64,000 nt of DNA from Natranaeroarchaeum sulfidigenes (GTDB lineage Archaea; Halobacteriota; Halobacteria; Halobacteriales; Natronoarchaeaceae), in assembly GCF_017094485.1 (NCBI RefSeq), contig NZ_CP064786.1, positions 1,922,001-1,986,000 on the forward strand, given 5' to 3'. Positions within the stretch are counted from its first letter, which is position 1; each line of letters begins with the position of its first letter. Below, piece after piece: positions 56,809-64,000 of the stretch. A model generated the notes under the pieces. That model was given only the letters and a program-made list of their open reading frames with translations, did no database searches and had not been told where the DNA came from. A program made the translations under genes and the position numbers.

Positions 56809-59328
56809 TTGGAACTGATCATTACCGAAAAGGACAACGCAGCGCGTCGAATCGCCGATATCCTCAGCGGGGGCTCCGCCTCGTCGTCACGCCAGAACGG
56901 AGTAAACGTCTATGAGTGGGGAGGAAAGCGATGTATCGGCCTCTCCGGCCACGTCGTTGGGGTCGACTTCCCCGAGGAGTACAGCGACTGGCGCGATGTC
57001 GAGCCCGTTGAATTGATCGACGCCGAGGTCGAGAAACGGCCGACACAGGAGTCGATCGTCGCCTCGTTGCGCTCGCTCGCCCGGCAGGCAGACCGCGTCA
57101 CGATCGCCACTGACTACGACCGCGAGGGCGAGCTGATCGGCAAGGAGGCCTACGAACTCGTCCGCGAGGTCAACGAGTCCGTGTCGATCGACCGCGTGCG
57201 CTTTTCCTCGATTACGGACAATGAGGTGCAGAACGCCTTTGCCGAGCCCGAAGAGCTCGATTTCGATCTGGCCGCTGCCGGCGAGGCCCGGCAGGTCATC
57301 GATCTGATGTGGGGGGCAGCGCTCACCCGGTTTCTCTCGCTGTCCGCCCGCCAGCTCGGGCAGGATTTCATCTCGGTCGGCCGCGTTCAGTCGCCGACCC
57401 TGAAGTTGATCGTCGACCGCGAGCGCGAGATTCAGGCGTTCGATCCCGACACCTACTGGGAGATCTTCGCTGATCTCGACAAGGACGGCTCGGCCTTCGA
57501 GTCCCAGTACTTCTATCGCGACGAGGACGGCAACGAGGCCGAACGCGTCTGGGACGAGCCGGTCGCAGAGGCGATCTACGATCGAATCGCCCGCGAGGAC
57601 GGGGAGGTTACGATAGACAGCGTTTCCCGACGTACCCGTACCGACACGCCACCTGCGCCGTTCGATACGACCCAGTTCATCCGTGCGGCGGGGTCGCTTG
57701 GCTACTCCGCACAGCGGGCAATGAGTATCGCCGAGGACCTCTATACCGCGGGCTACATGACCTACCCGCGAACGGACAACACCGTCTACCCCGACGATCT
57801 CGATCCCGAGGACCTGCTCGATTCCTTCGTTGGCCACCAGACCTTCGGCGAGGATGCCGAATCGCTGCTCGATCTCGACGGACTCGAACCAACCGAGGGC
57901 GACGAGGAGACCACGGACCACCCGCCGATCCACCCGACCGACGAACTCCCGAAACGAGCCGATCTCTCCGAGGACGAGTGGGAGATCTACGAACTGGTTG
58001 TCCGGCGCTTTTTCGCCACGCTTGCCGAGGATGCGACGTGGGAGCACCTGAAGGTCGTCTCCGAACTCGACGGTGCAGTCGACGTCTCACTGCCCCATGA
58101 CACCGAAGCAGTGACGTTCAAGGCCAACGGCAAACGCCTGCTCGAAGCCGGGTATCACGACGTCTACCCGTACTTCAGCACGAACGAGAACTACGTCCCC
58201 GACGTTGACGAGGGCGAACAGCTGTCGATCGTCGATACTCGCATCGAAGAAAAGGAAACCCAGCCCCCGCGGCGGTACGGCCAGTCACGGCTCATCGAGA
58301 CCATGCAGGGGCTTGGGGTCGGTACGAAATCGACCCGCCACCATACGATCGAAAAGCTGTACGATCGCGGCTATATCGAGAACGATCCGCCGCGACCGAC
58401 ACAGCTCGCGATGGCGGTCGTCGAGGCTGCCGAGGAGTACGCAGACCGCGTCGTCAGCAAGGAGATGACGAGCGAGCTCGAAGCCGACATGACCGCCATC
58501 GCGGAGGGCGAGGCGACGCTCGACGAGGTGACCGCTGAATCGCGCGAGATGCTCGAACGCGTTTTCGAGGATCTCACTGACTCGCGTGAGGAGATCGGCG
58601 ACCACCTCCAGCAGTCTCTGAAGGCCGACAAGCGACTCGGCCCCTGTCCCGAATGTGGCAAGGACCTGCTCTTGCGCCGGAGCCGCGGTGGCTCTTCATT
58701 CATCGGGTGTGACGGCTATCCCGAGTGTGAGTACACGCTACCACTGCCGAGCACGGGCAAGCCGCTCATCCTCGAAGACGTCTGTGAGGACCACGACCTG
58801 AACCACGTCAAGATGCTCGCCGGACGCAGTACGTTCGTCCACGGCTGTCCCCGGTGCAAGGCCGACGAGGCGGGCGAAGGGCCGGCGATCGGGGCATGTC
58901 CGGATTGCAATGACGAACACGACGGCGAACTCGTCATCAAGCAGCTCCGAAACGGCTCCCGGCTCGTCGGCTGTACCCGCTATCCCGACTGTGACTACTC
59001 GTTACCGCTCCCCCGGCGGGGCGAGATCGAGGTAACCGACGAGCGCTGTGACGAACACGACCTGCCCGAGTTGCTCGTCCACAACGACGACGAGCCCTGG
59101 GAGCTGGGCTGTCCGATCTGCAACTACCGCGAGTATCAGGCCCGCGAGAGCGACTCTGGAACCGATCTGGAAGCGCTCGATGGCCTCGGCGCGAAGACCG
59201 CAGAGAAGCTCGCCGCAGCGGGTATCGAGAGCATCGACGACCTGACCGGCGCGGAGGCCGACGACGTGGCGGGCGACGTCGACGGCGTCAGCGCGGATCG
59301 GATCCGGAAGTGGCAGGCCGAAGCCTGA
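56809..59328 (+). CDS. topA: DNA topoisomerase I (type IA)
   Basis: Type IA topoisomerases relax negative supercoils through a tyrosine. The 839-aa protein begins with a Toprim domain (LIITEKDNAARRIADILSGG, then ATDYDREGELIGKEAYE with the DxD-like metal site). The catalytic region follows, with MTYPRTDNTVYPDDL (active-site Tyr). The C-terminus has CxxC zinc fingers (CPECGKDLLLRR, CPRCKADEAGEG, CPDCNDEHDG, CPICNYREYQ) and a helix-hairpin-helix (LDGLGAKTAEKLAAAGIESI). The TTG at 56809, preceded by GGGGGTGG, gives MELIITEK, the usual archaeal start. GTG at 56800 is the alternative. Confidence 0.94.
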   Translation: MELIITEKDNAARRIADILSGGSASSSRQNGVNVYEWGGKRCIGLSGHVVGVDFPEEYSDWRDVEPVELIDAEVEKRPTQESIVASLRSLARQADRVTIATDYDREGELIGKEAYELVREVNESVSIDRVRFSSITDNEVQNAFAEPEELDFDLAAAGEARQVIDLMWGAALTRFLSLSARQLGQDFISVGRVQSPTLKLIVDREREIQAFDPDTYWEIFADLDKDGSAFESQYFYRDEDGNEAERVWDEPVAEAIYDRIAREDGEVTIDSVSRRTRTDTPPAPFDTTQFIRAAGSLGYSAQRAMSIAEDLYTAGYMTYPRTDNTVYPDDLDPEDLLDSFVGHQTFGEDAESLLDLDGLEPTEGDEETTDHPPIHPTDELPKRADLSEDEWEIYELVVRRFFATLAEDATWEHLKVVSELDGAVDVSLPHDTEAVTFKANGKRLLEAGYHDVYPYFSTNENYVPDVDEGEQLSIVDTRIEEKETQPPRRYGQSRLIETMQGLGVGTKSTRHHTIEKLYDRGYIENDPPRPTQLAMAVVEAAEEYADRVVSKEMTSELEADMTAIAEGEATLDEVTAESREMLERVFEDLTDSREEIGDHLQQSLKADKRLGPCPECGKDLLLRRSRGGSSFIGCDGYPECEYTLPLPSTGKPLILEDVCEDHDLNHVKMLAGRSTFVHGCPRCKADEAGEGPAIGACPDCNDEHDGELVIKQLRNGSRLVGCTRYPDCDYSLPLPRRGEIEVTDERCDEHDLPELLVHNDDEPWELGCPICNYREYQARESDSGTDLEALDGLGAKTAEKLAAAGIESIDDLTGAEADDVAGDVDGVSADRIRKWQAEA

Positions 59329-59408
59329 TAGTGTGTACTCTCGCCAATTACCGGTGCTCGCCGGACCCGTTACGGGCGAGCACCGGTCCACAGTGAGAGT
59401 ACACGCTA
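59329..59408. repeat. 80-nt nested palindrome between topA and tfe
   Basis: The outer arms TAGTGTGTACTCTC (59329-59342) and GAGAGTACACGCTA (59395-59408) pair over 14 bp, with one G-U. The inner arms ACCGGTGCTCGCC (59350-59362) and GGCGAGCACCGGT (59375-59387) pair perfectly over 13 bp around a 12-nt loop. Two symmetric 7-nt internal loops separate the stems. It starts at the base after the topA stop and ends 20 nt before the tfe TATA box. It could be a transcription terminator, an RNA element, a recombination site or a palindromic repeat. Confidence 0.85.
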
Positions 59409-59427
59409 TGAGCCGCCGAGGACAGCA

Positions 59428-59435
59428 CTTTTAAA
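59428..59435 (+). promoter_or_regulatory. TATA box of tfe
   Basis: CTTTTAAA lies about 29 nt before the ATG at 59461, giving a leaderless transcript. It indicates that tfe is transcribed separately from topA. Confidence 0.6.
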
Positions 59436-59460
59436 CGCACGGCACCTTTCACCGACAACA

Positions 59461-59991
59461 ATGGCTTTTGAGGAGCTCCTCGAGGATCCCGTCATCCAGA
59501 AGTACCTACACGAGCTCGTCGGTCCGAAGGGAATGCCGGTCGCGGCGGCCCCTCCGGACGGCGAGGTAACCGACGAGGAACTGGCCGAGGAACTCGACAT
59601 GGAACTCAACGACGTCCGCCGGGCGCTGTTCATCCTCTACGAGAACGACCTGGCGACGTATCGACGACTCCGTGATGAGGATTCCGGCTGGCTAACCTAT
59701 CTATGGACCTTCGAGTACGACAAGATCCCCGAGAATCTAGAAGAGGAGATGCACCGGTTGTACGAGGCGCTGGACGAGCGGCGGGAGTACGAGCGCAACC
59801 ACGAGTTCTACCTCTGTGAGGTCTGTTCGATCCGCTTCGAGTTCGGTGAAGCAATGGACTTTGGCTTCGAGTGTCCCGAGTGTGGCTCGCCTGTCGAGGC
59901 GATGGAGAACACCCACCTCGTCGACGCGATGGACCGGCGACTGGAGAACCTGCGGGACGAACTGAATCTCGACAGCGAGGTCGAGGCCTGA
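59461..59991 (+). CDS. tfe: Transcription factor E, alpha subunit (TFE)
   Basis: TFE, homologous to the TFIIE alpha N-terminal half, helps RNA polymerase open promoters. The 176-aa protein has a winged helix (residues 1-90, VIQKYLHELVGPKGMPV, LAEELDMELNDVRRALFILY) and a linker. A zinc ribbon with CEVC and CPEC follows at about residues 118-140. The stop shares one base with the next gene start (TGATG), so the DUF2110-type gene is translated with it. Confidence 0.95.
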   Translation: MAFEELLEDPVIQKYLHELVGPKGMPVAAAPPDGEVTDEELAEELDMELNDVRRALFILYENDLATYRRLRDEDSGWLTYLWTFEYDKIPENLEEEMHRLYEALDERREYERNHEFYLCEVCSIRFEFGEAMDFGFECPECGSPVEAMENTHLVDAMDRRLENLRDELNLDSEVEA

Positions 59992-60659
59992 TGGTCGTCC
60001 TCGCAACGAAACTGTACATCGGCGGCGACGCGCGCGACCGCGCACAGGACTCGCTGCGCTCGCTCGTGAACAACGATATCGGCGATCTCGACGTCGAGTT
60101 CGACATCGGGATCCGCCACGACGACTTCCCCTCGGTTACGATCGAGGGACCGGACGCCGTGGCGGCCCGGAACGTCCTCTCCGAGGAGTGGGGAGCGATC
60201 ACCGACCAGTTCGAGTCCGGGGAGACCTACGTCGGCACCCTCGAAGGCTGGTCAGAGGAGGGGTTCGTCCTCGACGCTGGCCGTGAGATTCTGGTCCCGG
60301 CGTCGGAACTCGGCCTCGGGCCCGGCAACCCCGCACAGATCGTCGAGCGCTTCGGCGTCGTCCAGCACATCCCCATGCGCTTTGTCTACGACGAGTCGTC
60401 ACCGCGGCTCGCCGACGAAGAGATCGACCGCCTCTACGAGTGGACCCGAGGCGACGGCCGCGTCACCGTCAACAGCGCGACCCGCGCCGAAGTCCGGGCG
60501 ACGGTCAACCGCGCGGGACACGCACAGGACATCATCACCGTCGAACGACTGGGGCTGCTCGAACAGAGCATCGTCTGTCCCGAATCGACGGACCCGCCGG
60601 GACTGGTCGCAAGCATCGGGAGTTATCTGCCCGCCGAAATCCGGGCCGTCGTCCCCTGA
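59991..60659 (+). CDS. DUF2110-family protein
   Basis: The 222-aa protein matches the archaeal DUF2110 family: LATKLYIGGDARDRAQDSLR at the start, an S1/OB-like middle (TYVGTLEGWSEEGFVLDAG) and a conserved C-terminal half (VTVERLGLLEQSIVCPE). No catalytic motif is seen. Its start overlaps the tfe stop by one base, which suggests a role with TFE in transcription, though this is inference from position. Confidence 0.85.
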   Translation: MVVLATKLYIGGDARDRAQDSLRSLVNNDIGDLDVEFDIGIRHDDFPSVTIEGPDAVAARNVLSEEWGAITDQFESGETYVGTLEGWSEEGFVLDAGREILVPASELGLGPGNPAQIVERFGVVQHIPMRFVYDESSPRLADEEIDRLYEWTRGDGRVTVNSATRAEVRATVNRAGHAQDIITVERLGLLEQSIVCPESTDPPGLVASIGSYLPAEIRAVVP

Positions 60660-60677
60660 CCGCCCGCCTTCCACCAC

Positions 60678-61448
60678 ATGAACACGCGTCTGCTCGTCGC
60701 CACCGTGGCCGTCGCCGTCCTCGCCGTTACCGCCGGGTGTCTCGGCGGCGGCATCTCCGACGAACAGCTCGACGAAGAGGCGGAATACGACTGGGAGACC
60801 GAGGAAGACGTCGTGATCGATATCTACGAGCCCGGCGGCTTCATCAGCGACACCGAGTATCGCGCGGTTTACAACGTCACCGGGCAGGATCGCCTGACGC
60901 TGTACCAGCGCGGTATCACGACCGATAGCCCGGTCCAGATCCGCGCGGTCCAGTACCGATCGGCCGACGGTGAGTTCATCAACGGCTCCGAACTCGACGT
61001 GGAGTACGGCGACGACAGCACCGTCGTCCACCTTCCGGACGATGGTGAGGGACAGCTCGCCTTCTCGTCCAGCACCCAGTCGAAGCAGCTGAGCCAGCCC
61101 GCCTACGTCGAGGGGTCCTACCGTGTCATCCTCCCCGAGGGCTACGCGGCGAGTGACTTCCTGCTCGGCCATATCAGTCCACGGAGCGGTGAGAGCCAGG
61201 AGATCGACGGACGTACCCACATCGTCTGGGATTCCGTCTCCTCTTCGATCTCGGTGCAGTTCTATCTCGAACGTAACCAGCTCTTCTTCTGGGGAGGAGC
61301 CGCCGCATTTTCGCTGGTCGCGCTCGGGGGCTACGTCTACTGGAAACGCCAGATAGAGGCGATACAGGAGAAACGCGAGGAGATGGGCTTAAACGTCGAA
61401 CAGCCCGACGAGTTCGACGACGACGAGCCGCCGCCGGGGATGGGATAG
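60678..61448 (+). CDS. Lipoprotein with C-terminal membrane anchor (DUF5803-like)
   Basis: The 256-aa protein has an N-terminal signal peptide with lipobox VTAGC (Cys near residue 21). A beta-rich extracellular domain follows (residues 50-205), then a single C-terminal membrane helix (about 208-228, FFWGGAAAFSLVALGGYVYW) and a charged acidic tail. It therefore seems anchored at both ends. I recall a haloarchaeal DUF5803 family with this layout, unchecked. It follows the DUF2110 gene by 18 nt and may be cotranscribed. Confidence 0.75.
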   Translation: MNTRLLVATVAVAVLAVTAGCLGGGISDEQLDEEAEYDWETEEDVVIDIYEPGGFISDTEYRAVYNVTGQDRLTLYQRGITTDSPVQIRAVQYRSADGEFINGSELDVEYGDDSTVVHLPDDGEGQLAFSSSTQSKQLSQPAYVEGSYRVILPEGYAASDFLLGHISPRSGESQEIDGRTHIVWDSVSSSISVQFYLERNQLFFWGGAAAFSLVALGGYVYWKRQIEAIQEKREEMGLNVEQPDEFDDDEPPPGMG

Positions 61449-61511
61449 CGCGACCCCCCCACGGCCACCACGTCGGACACTGTTATTATCGTTCGTTAAC
61501 AATACTGGCGC

Positions 61512-63353
61512 ATGACCGACGGATACGATTACAGCGAGTACGACCGGGGGCGTGGTGTCAACTACTGGCAACTCGACCGGACGCTTCGGCGTGAACTGGC
61601 GCGCGTCTACGAGGACAACGAGTTCGAGTGGGCCGAACCCCGGCTCTCCGGCTTTGGCGCGGCATCGGGTCACGTCATCGCGGATACCGCGGACTACGTC
61701 GACAACCACGGCCCGGAACTGCGCACCCACGACAGGTACGGCAGCCTGTGCAATCGCGTCGAGTACGTCACAGAGCAGTTCGAGAACGAGCGACTGGCAT
61801 ACGGATCGGGTGTCGTCGCCGACGTCTTCCGCGCTCCGCCGGGCCGCTCCGATCCGATGCCGATGAGCCACAACCTCGGTCTGCTCTATCTCCTCTCCTA
61901 CAGCGATCCAGGGCTCGCCTGTCCGGTCGCGATGACCGGCGGCGCGGCGCTGGTGCTCGAACGGTTCGACGACGGCGAGCTCGACGAGTACTTCGCGGCG
62001 CTGACCAGCCGCGAGTACGACGAACTGATCGAGGGAGCTATGTTTCTCACGGAGGAACAGGGCGGCAGTGATGTTGGGGCGACCGAGACGACGGCCACAT
62101 ACGACGACCGGGCTGACTGCTGGCGGCTCACCGGCGAGAAGTGGTTCTGTTCCAACATCGACGCCGAGGGGACGCTCGCGCTCGCTCGCACCGAGGACGC
62201 ACCCGAGGGGACGGCGGGACTTTCGATGTTTCTCGTCCCGCACGGCGACCCCGACGAGGGCGTCCTGACCAAGGAGCGCCGCGCCGAGAGGTCGGACGCC
62301 ACAGTCGACGACGGGCTGAACGACCAGCGCTACCGGCGATTGAAGGACAAGCTCGGTACGATCAGCGTACCGACGGGTGAGGTCGAGTTCGAGGACACGA
62401 AGGCGTATCTCGTGGGCGAGGCTGAAAACGGGTTCAAGCAGATGGTACAGATGCTCAACCTCGAACGGCTCTCGAACGCCGCGGCGGCCTGCGGGATCAT
62501 GGGCCGTGTCCTGTTAGAGAGCAAAGTGAAGGCGGCGAACCGCGAGGCCTTTGGCGAGACGATCGACCAGTACCCGCTGATGCGCGAGGATCTCGTCGAC
62601 ATGGCTGTCGATCACGAGGCGGCGACCGCGTTTACGTTCGAGACGGCGCGGCTGTTCTCGGAACACGTCGCCGCGGAGCGGGCGGGTGAGTCGGCCGACG
62701 ACGCCTACCGGCTCATGCGTCTGCTGACGCCGATCGCAAAGCTCCGAACCGGCCGGATGGCGGTCGACACAGCCTCCTACGGGATGGAAATCCAGGGCGG
62801 CAACGGCTACGTCAACGAGTTCGTCACCCACCGACTGCTCCGGGACGCGCAGGTCCTGCCGATCTGGGAGGGGACCGAGAACATACTCTCGCTGGACGTC
62901 CTGCGCGCGTTGGATCGGGAAGACGCGCTCGATCCCTTCGCCGTGGCCGTCCAGGAGCGCCTCGACAGCGTCACCCATCCGGCACTTGCCGAGGCCGTCG
63001 AGGCGGTGACCGACGAGTTCCACGACCTCACCGCGGCGGCAGCCACGCTCGCCACGGAGGACGCCGAGTACGCAGAGCTCTCGGCCAAACGATTCGCCCA
63101 CTATGTCTTCGATGTGTTCACCGCGAGTCTGCTCCTCGCGGAAGCCCAGAACGAGATCGAATCGGGTGATGGCCGTCTGGCGCTAGTCGCTCGACGGTTC
63201 GTCGACCGAAAGCTGACGCCACGGGAGGCCCGTGGGATTACGAACGGTGACCGGTTCGCAGTCGAGCAGTTCGAGCCGATTGTTCGTTTCGAGACTGTCG
63301 ATCCGACGGACATTGGACCGGGGACAGAGCCACAGACAGCGGCCGACGACTAA
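61512..63353 (+). CDS. Acyl-CoA dehydrogenase family protein (AidB-like)
   Basis: The 613-aa protein is longer than typical acyl-CoA dehydrogenases (about 380) and resembles the AidB subgroup. Features are FLTEEQGGSDVGATETTATY (FAD and substrate region), LTGEKWFCSNIDAEG, QMLNLERLSNAAAACGIMG, and EIQGGNGYVNEFVTHRLLRD with PIWEGTENI near residue 450. A C-terminal helical extension follows. The substrate cannot be inferred. GTTATTATC (61482-61490) is a TATA box about 25 nt before the ATG. Confidence 0.92.
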   Translation: MTDGYDYSEYDRGRGVNYWQLDRTLRRELARVYEDNEFEWAEPRLSGFGAASGHVIADTADYVDNHGPELRTHDRYGSLCNRVEYVTEQFENERLAYGSGVVADVFRAPPGRSDPMPMSHNLGLLYLLSYSDPGLACPVAMTGGAALVLERFDDGELDEYFAALTSREYDELIEGAMFLTEEQGGSDVGATETTATYDDRADCWRLTGEKWFCSNIDAEGTLALARTEDAPEGTAGLSMFLVPHGDPDEGVLTKERRAERSDATVDDGLNDQRYRRLKDKLGTISVPTGEVEFEDTKAYLVGEAENGFKQMVQMLNLERLSNAAAACGIMGRVLLESKVKAANREAFGETIDQYPLMREDLVDMAVDHEAATAFTFETARLFSEHVAAERAGESADDAYRLMRLLTPIAKLRTGRMAVDTASYGMEIQGGNGYVNEFVTHRLLRDAQVLPIWEGTENILSLDVLRALDREDALDPFAVAVQERLDSVTHPALAEAVEAVTDEFHDLTAAAATLATEDAEYAELSAKRFAHYVFDVFTASLLLAEAQNEIESGDGRLALVARRFVDRKLTPREARGITNGDRFAVEQFEPIVRFETVDPTDIGPGTEPQTAADD

Positions 63354-63461
63354 TTTCAAATAGTATAGTATTTCACTACAGTATTCGAAGTATTGTGCCC
63401 TTCCGGTCAACTCCGAACGACTCCCGGCGCGTTTTTATTCTCGACGCCGTAACACGTCGGT

Positions 63462-64000
63462 ATGCACGTCGCGCTGGTCAACGTCGGCGATGAGATACTG
63501 ACAGGTGATACGACGAACACGAACGCCACCTGGATCTGCGCGCGTCTCAACGAGCGCGGCGTCGACGTCGAGCGGATAACCGTCGTCCCGGATCGGGTCG
63601 GCGAGATCGCTCGCGTGGTCAACGAGTACCGCGTCGAGTACGACGCAGTCATCGTCACTGGGGGGCTCGGACCGACTCACGACGACATGACGATGGAGGC
63701 CGTTGCCGCGGCCTACGGCCGGGACGTGGAGTCCAGCGAGGAAGCACTGGAATGGATCGTCGAGGAGGGGGGCTACGCCCGCGACGACCTCACCGAGGGG
63801 ACGAGCCATATCCCCGCAGGAGCGCGCCCGCTTCACAACGAAGTCGGTGTGGCACCGGGCTGTGTCGTCGACGACGAGGTGTACGTCCTGCCGGGCGTCC
63901 CCGCGGAGATGAAGGGGATGTTCGAGTCCATCGCCGCCGAGTTCGTCGGCGAGGACCGGTACGCCGAGACCGTCCCGATCGACGAACCCGAAAGCGCCCT
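63462..64000 (+). CDS. CinA-like molybdopterin-binding domain protein (partial)
   Basis: The first 179 codons of a CinA-type protein are visible: VALVNVGDEILTGDTTNTNA, VIVTGGLGPTHDDMTMEAVA and LPGVPAEMKGMFES. The MoeA/MogA-like domain is clear. Stand-alone archaeal members of this size act as NMN deamidase-like or unknown enzymes. The 3' end lies outside the window. GTTTTTATTC (about 63431-63440) is a TATA box roughly 25 nt upstream of the ATG. Confidence 0.9.
   Translation, partial: MHVALVNVGDEILTGDTTNTNATWICARLNERGVDVERITVVPDRVGEIARVVNEYRVEYDAVIVTGGLGPTHDDMTMEAVAAAYGRDVESSEEALEWIVEEGGYARDDLTEGTSHIPAGARPLHNEVGVAPGCVVDDEVYVLPGVPAEMKGMFESIAAEFVGEDRYAETVPIDEPESA

Overview
This 64-kb window comes from the chromosome of a halophilic archaeon (class Halobacteria). 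The predicted proteins are rich in Asp and Glu. Base composition is high in G+C, with short AT-rich promoters. TATA-like boxes sit about 25-30 nt upstream of many start codons, as expected for leaderless haloarchaeal transcripts. The gene content is archaeal: PAN, TFE, Rad50/Mre11, S3Ae, Pcc1, pantoate kinase, GatB and an archaeal tRNA-Ala. The genus cannot be fixed by eye. No transposase, CRISPR array, prophage or integrase was found, so this looks like core chromosome with a few lineage-specific parts.

Layout: 0-1.3 kb, end of a chemotaxis operon (cheD, cheR). 1.3-4.3 kb, an asparaginase on the minus strand, then purK and purE. 4.4-15.5 kb, a respiratory complex I operon (nuoA, B, CD, H, I, then a terminator and 670-bp gap with its own promoter, then J1, J2, K, L, M, N). 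No NADH module (E, F, G) is present. 15.5-21.5 kb, a Rossmann-DHH phosphoesterase, a CBS-ParB-like protein, glutamate dehydrogenase, a CitE-like lyase and small haloarchaeal proteins. 21.5-27.6 kb, mre11-rad50 flanked by two winged-helix genes, the proteasome ATPase PAN and a CBS protein. 27.8 kb, tRNA-Ala(GGC). 28-34.4 kb, a membrane protein, the rps15 / RecJ-like / pcc1 / rps3ae operon, a halocyanin, a CDP-alcohol phosphatidyltransferase and a HEAT-repeat protein.

34.6-43.3 kb (minus strand) holds a seven-gene type IV pilus-like operon: a giant secretion ATPase with an acidic tail of about 420 residues, a double-domain membrane platform, and five small proteins each with one N-terminal hydrophobic segment. 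43.6-50.5 kb carries pantoate kinase, phosphoenolpyruvate synthase behind a TrmB-like palindrome, a PhzF-like isomerase, a phosphoribosyltransferase and scpA. 50.5-54.7 kb is smc with small companions. 54.8-61.5 kb has gatB, a HalOD1 protein, topA, an 80-nt nested palindrome, tfe, a DUF2110-type gene and a lipoprotein. 61.5-64 kb has an acyl-CoA dehydrogenase and the start of a CinA-like gene cut by the window edge.

The least explained parts are: the pilus-like operon, the large hairpin after topA, the candidate nucleotide-signalling pair (DHH plus CBS-ParB), the structured leader of rps15, and a palindrome with a symmetric TATA box between two convergent genes. All family assignments come from reading motifs; no search was run.
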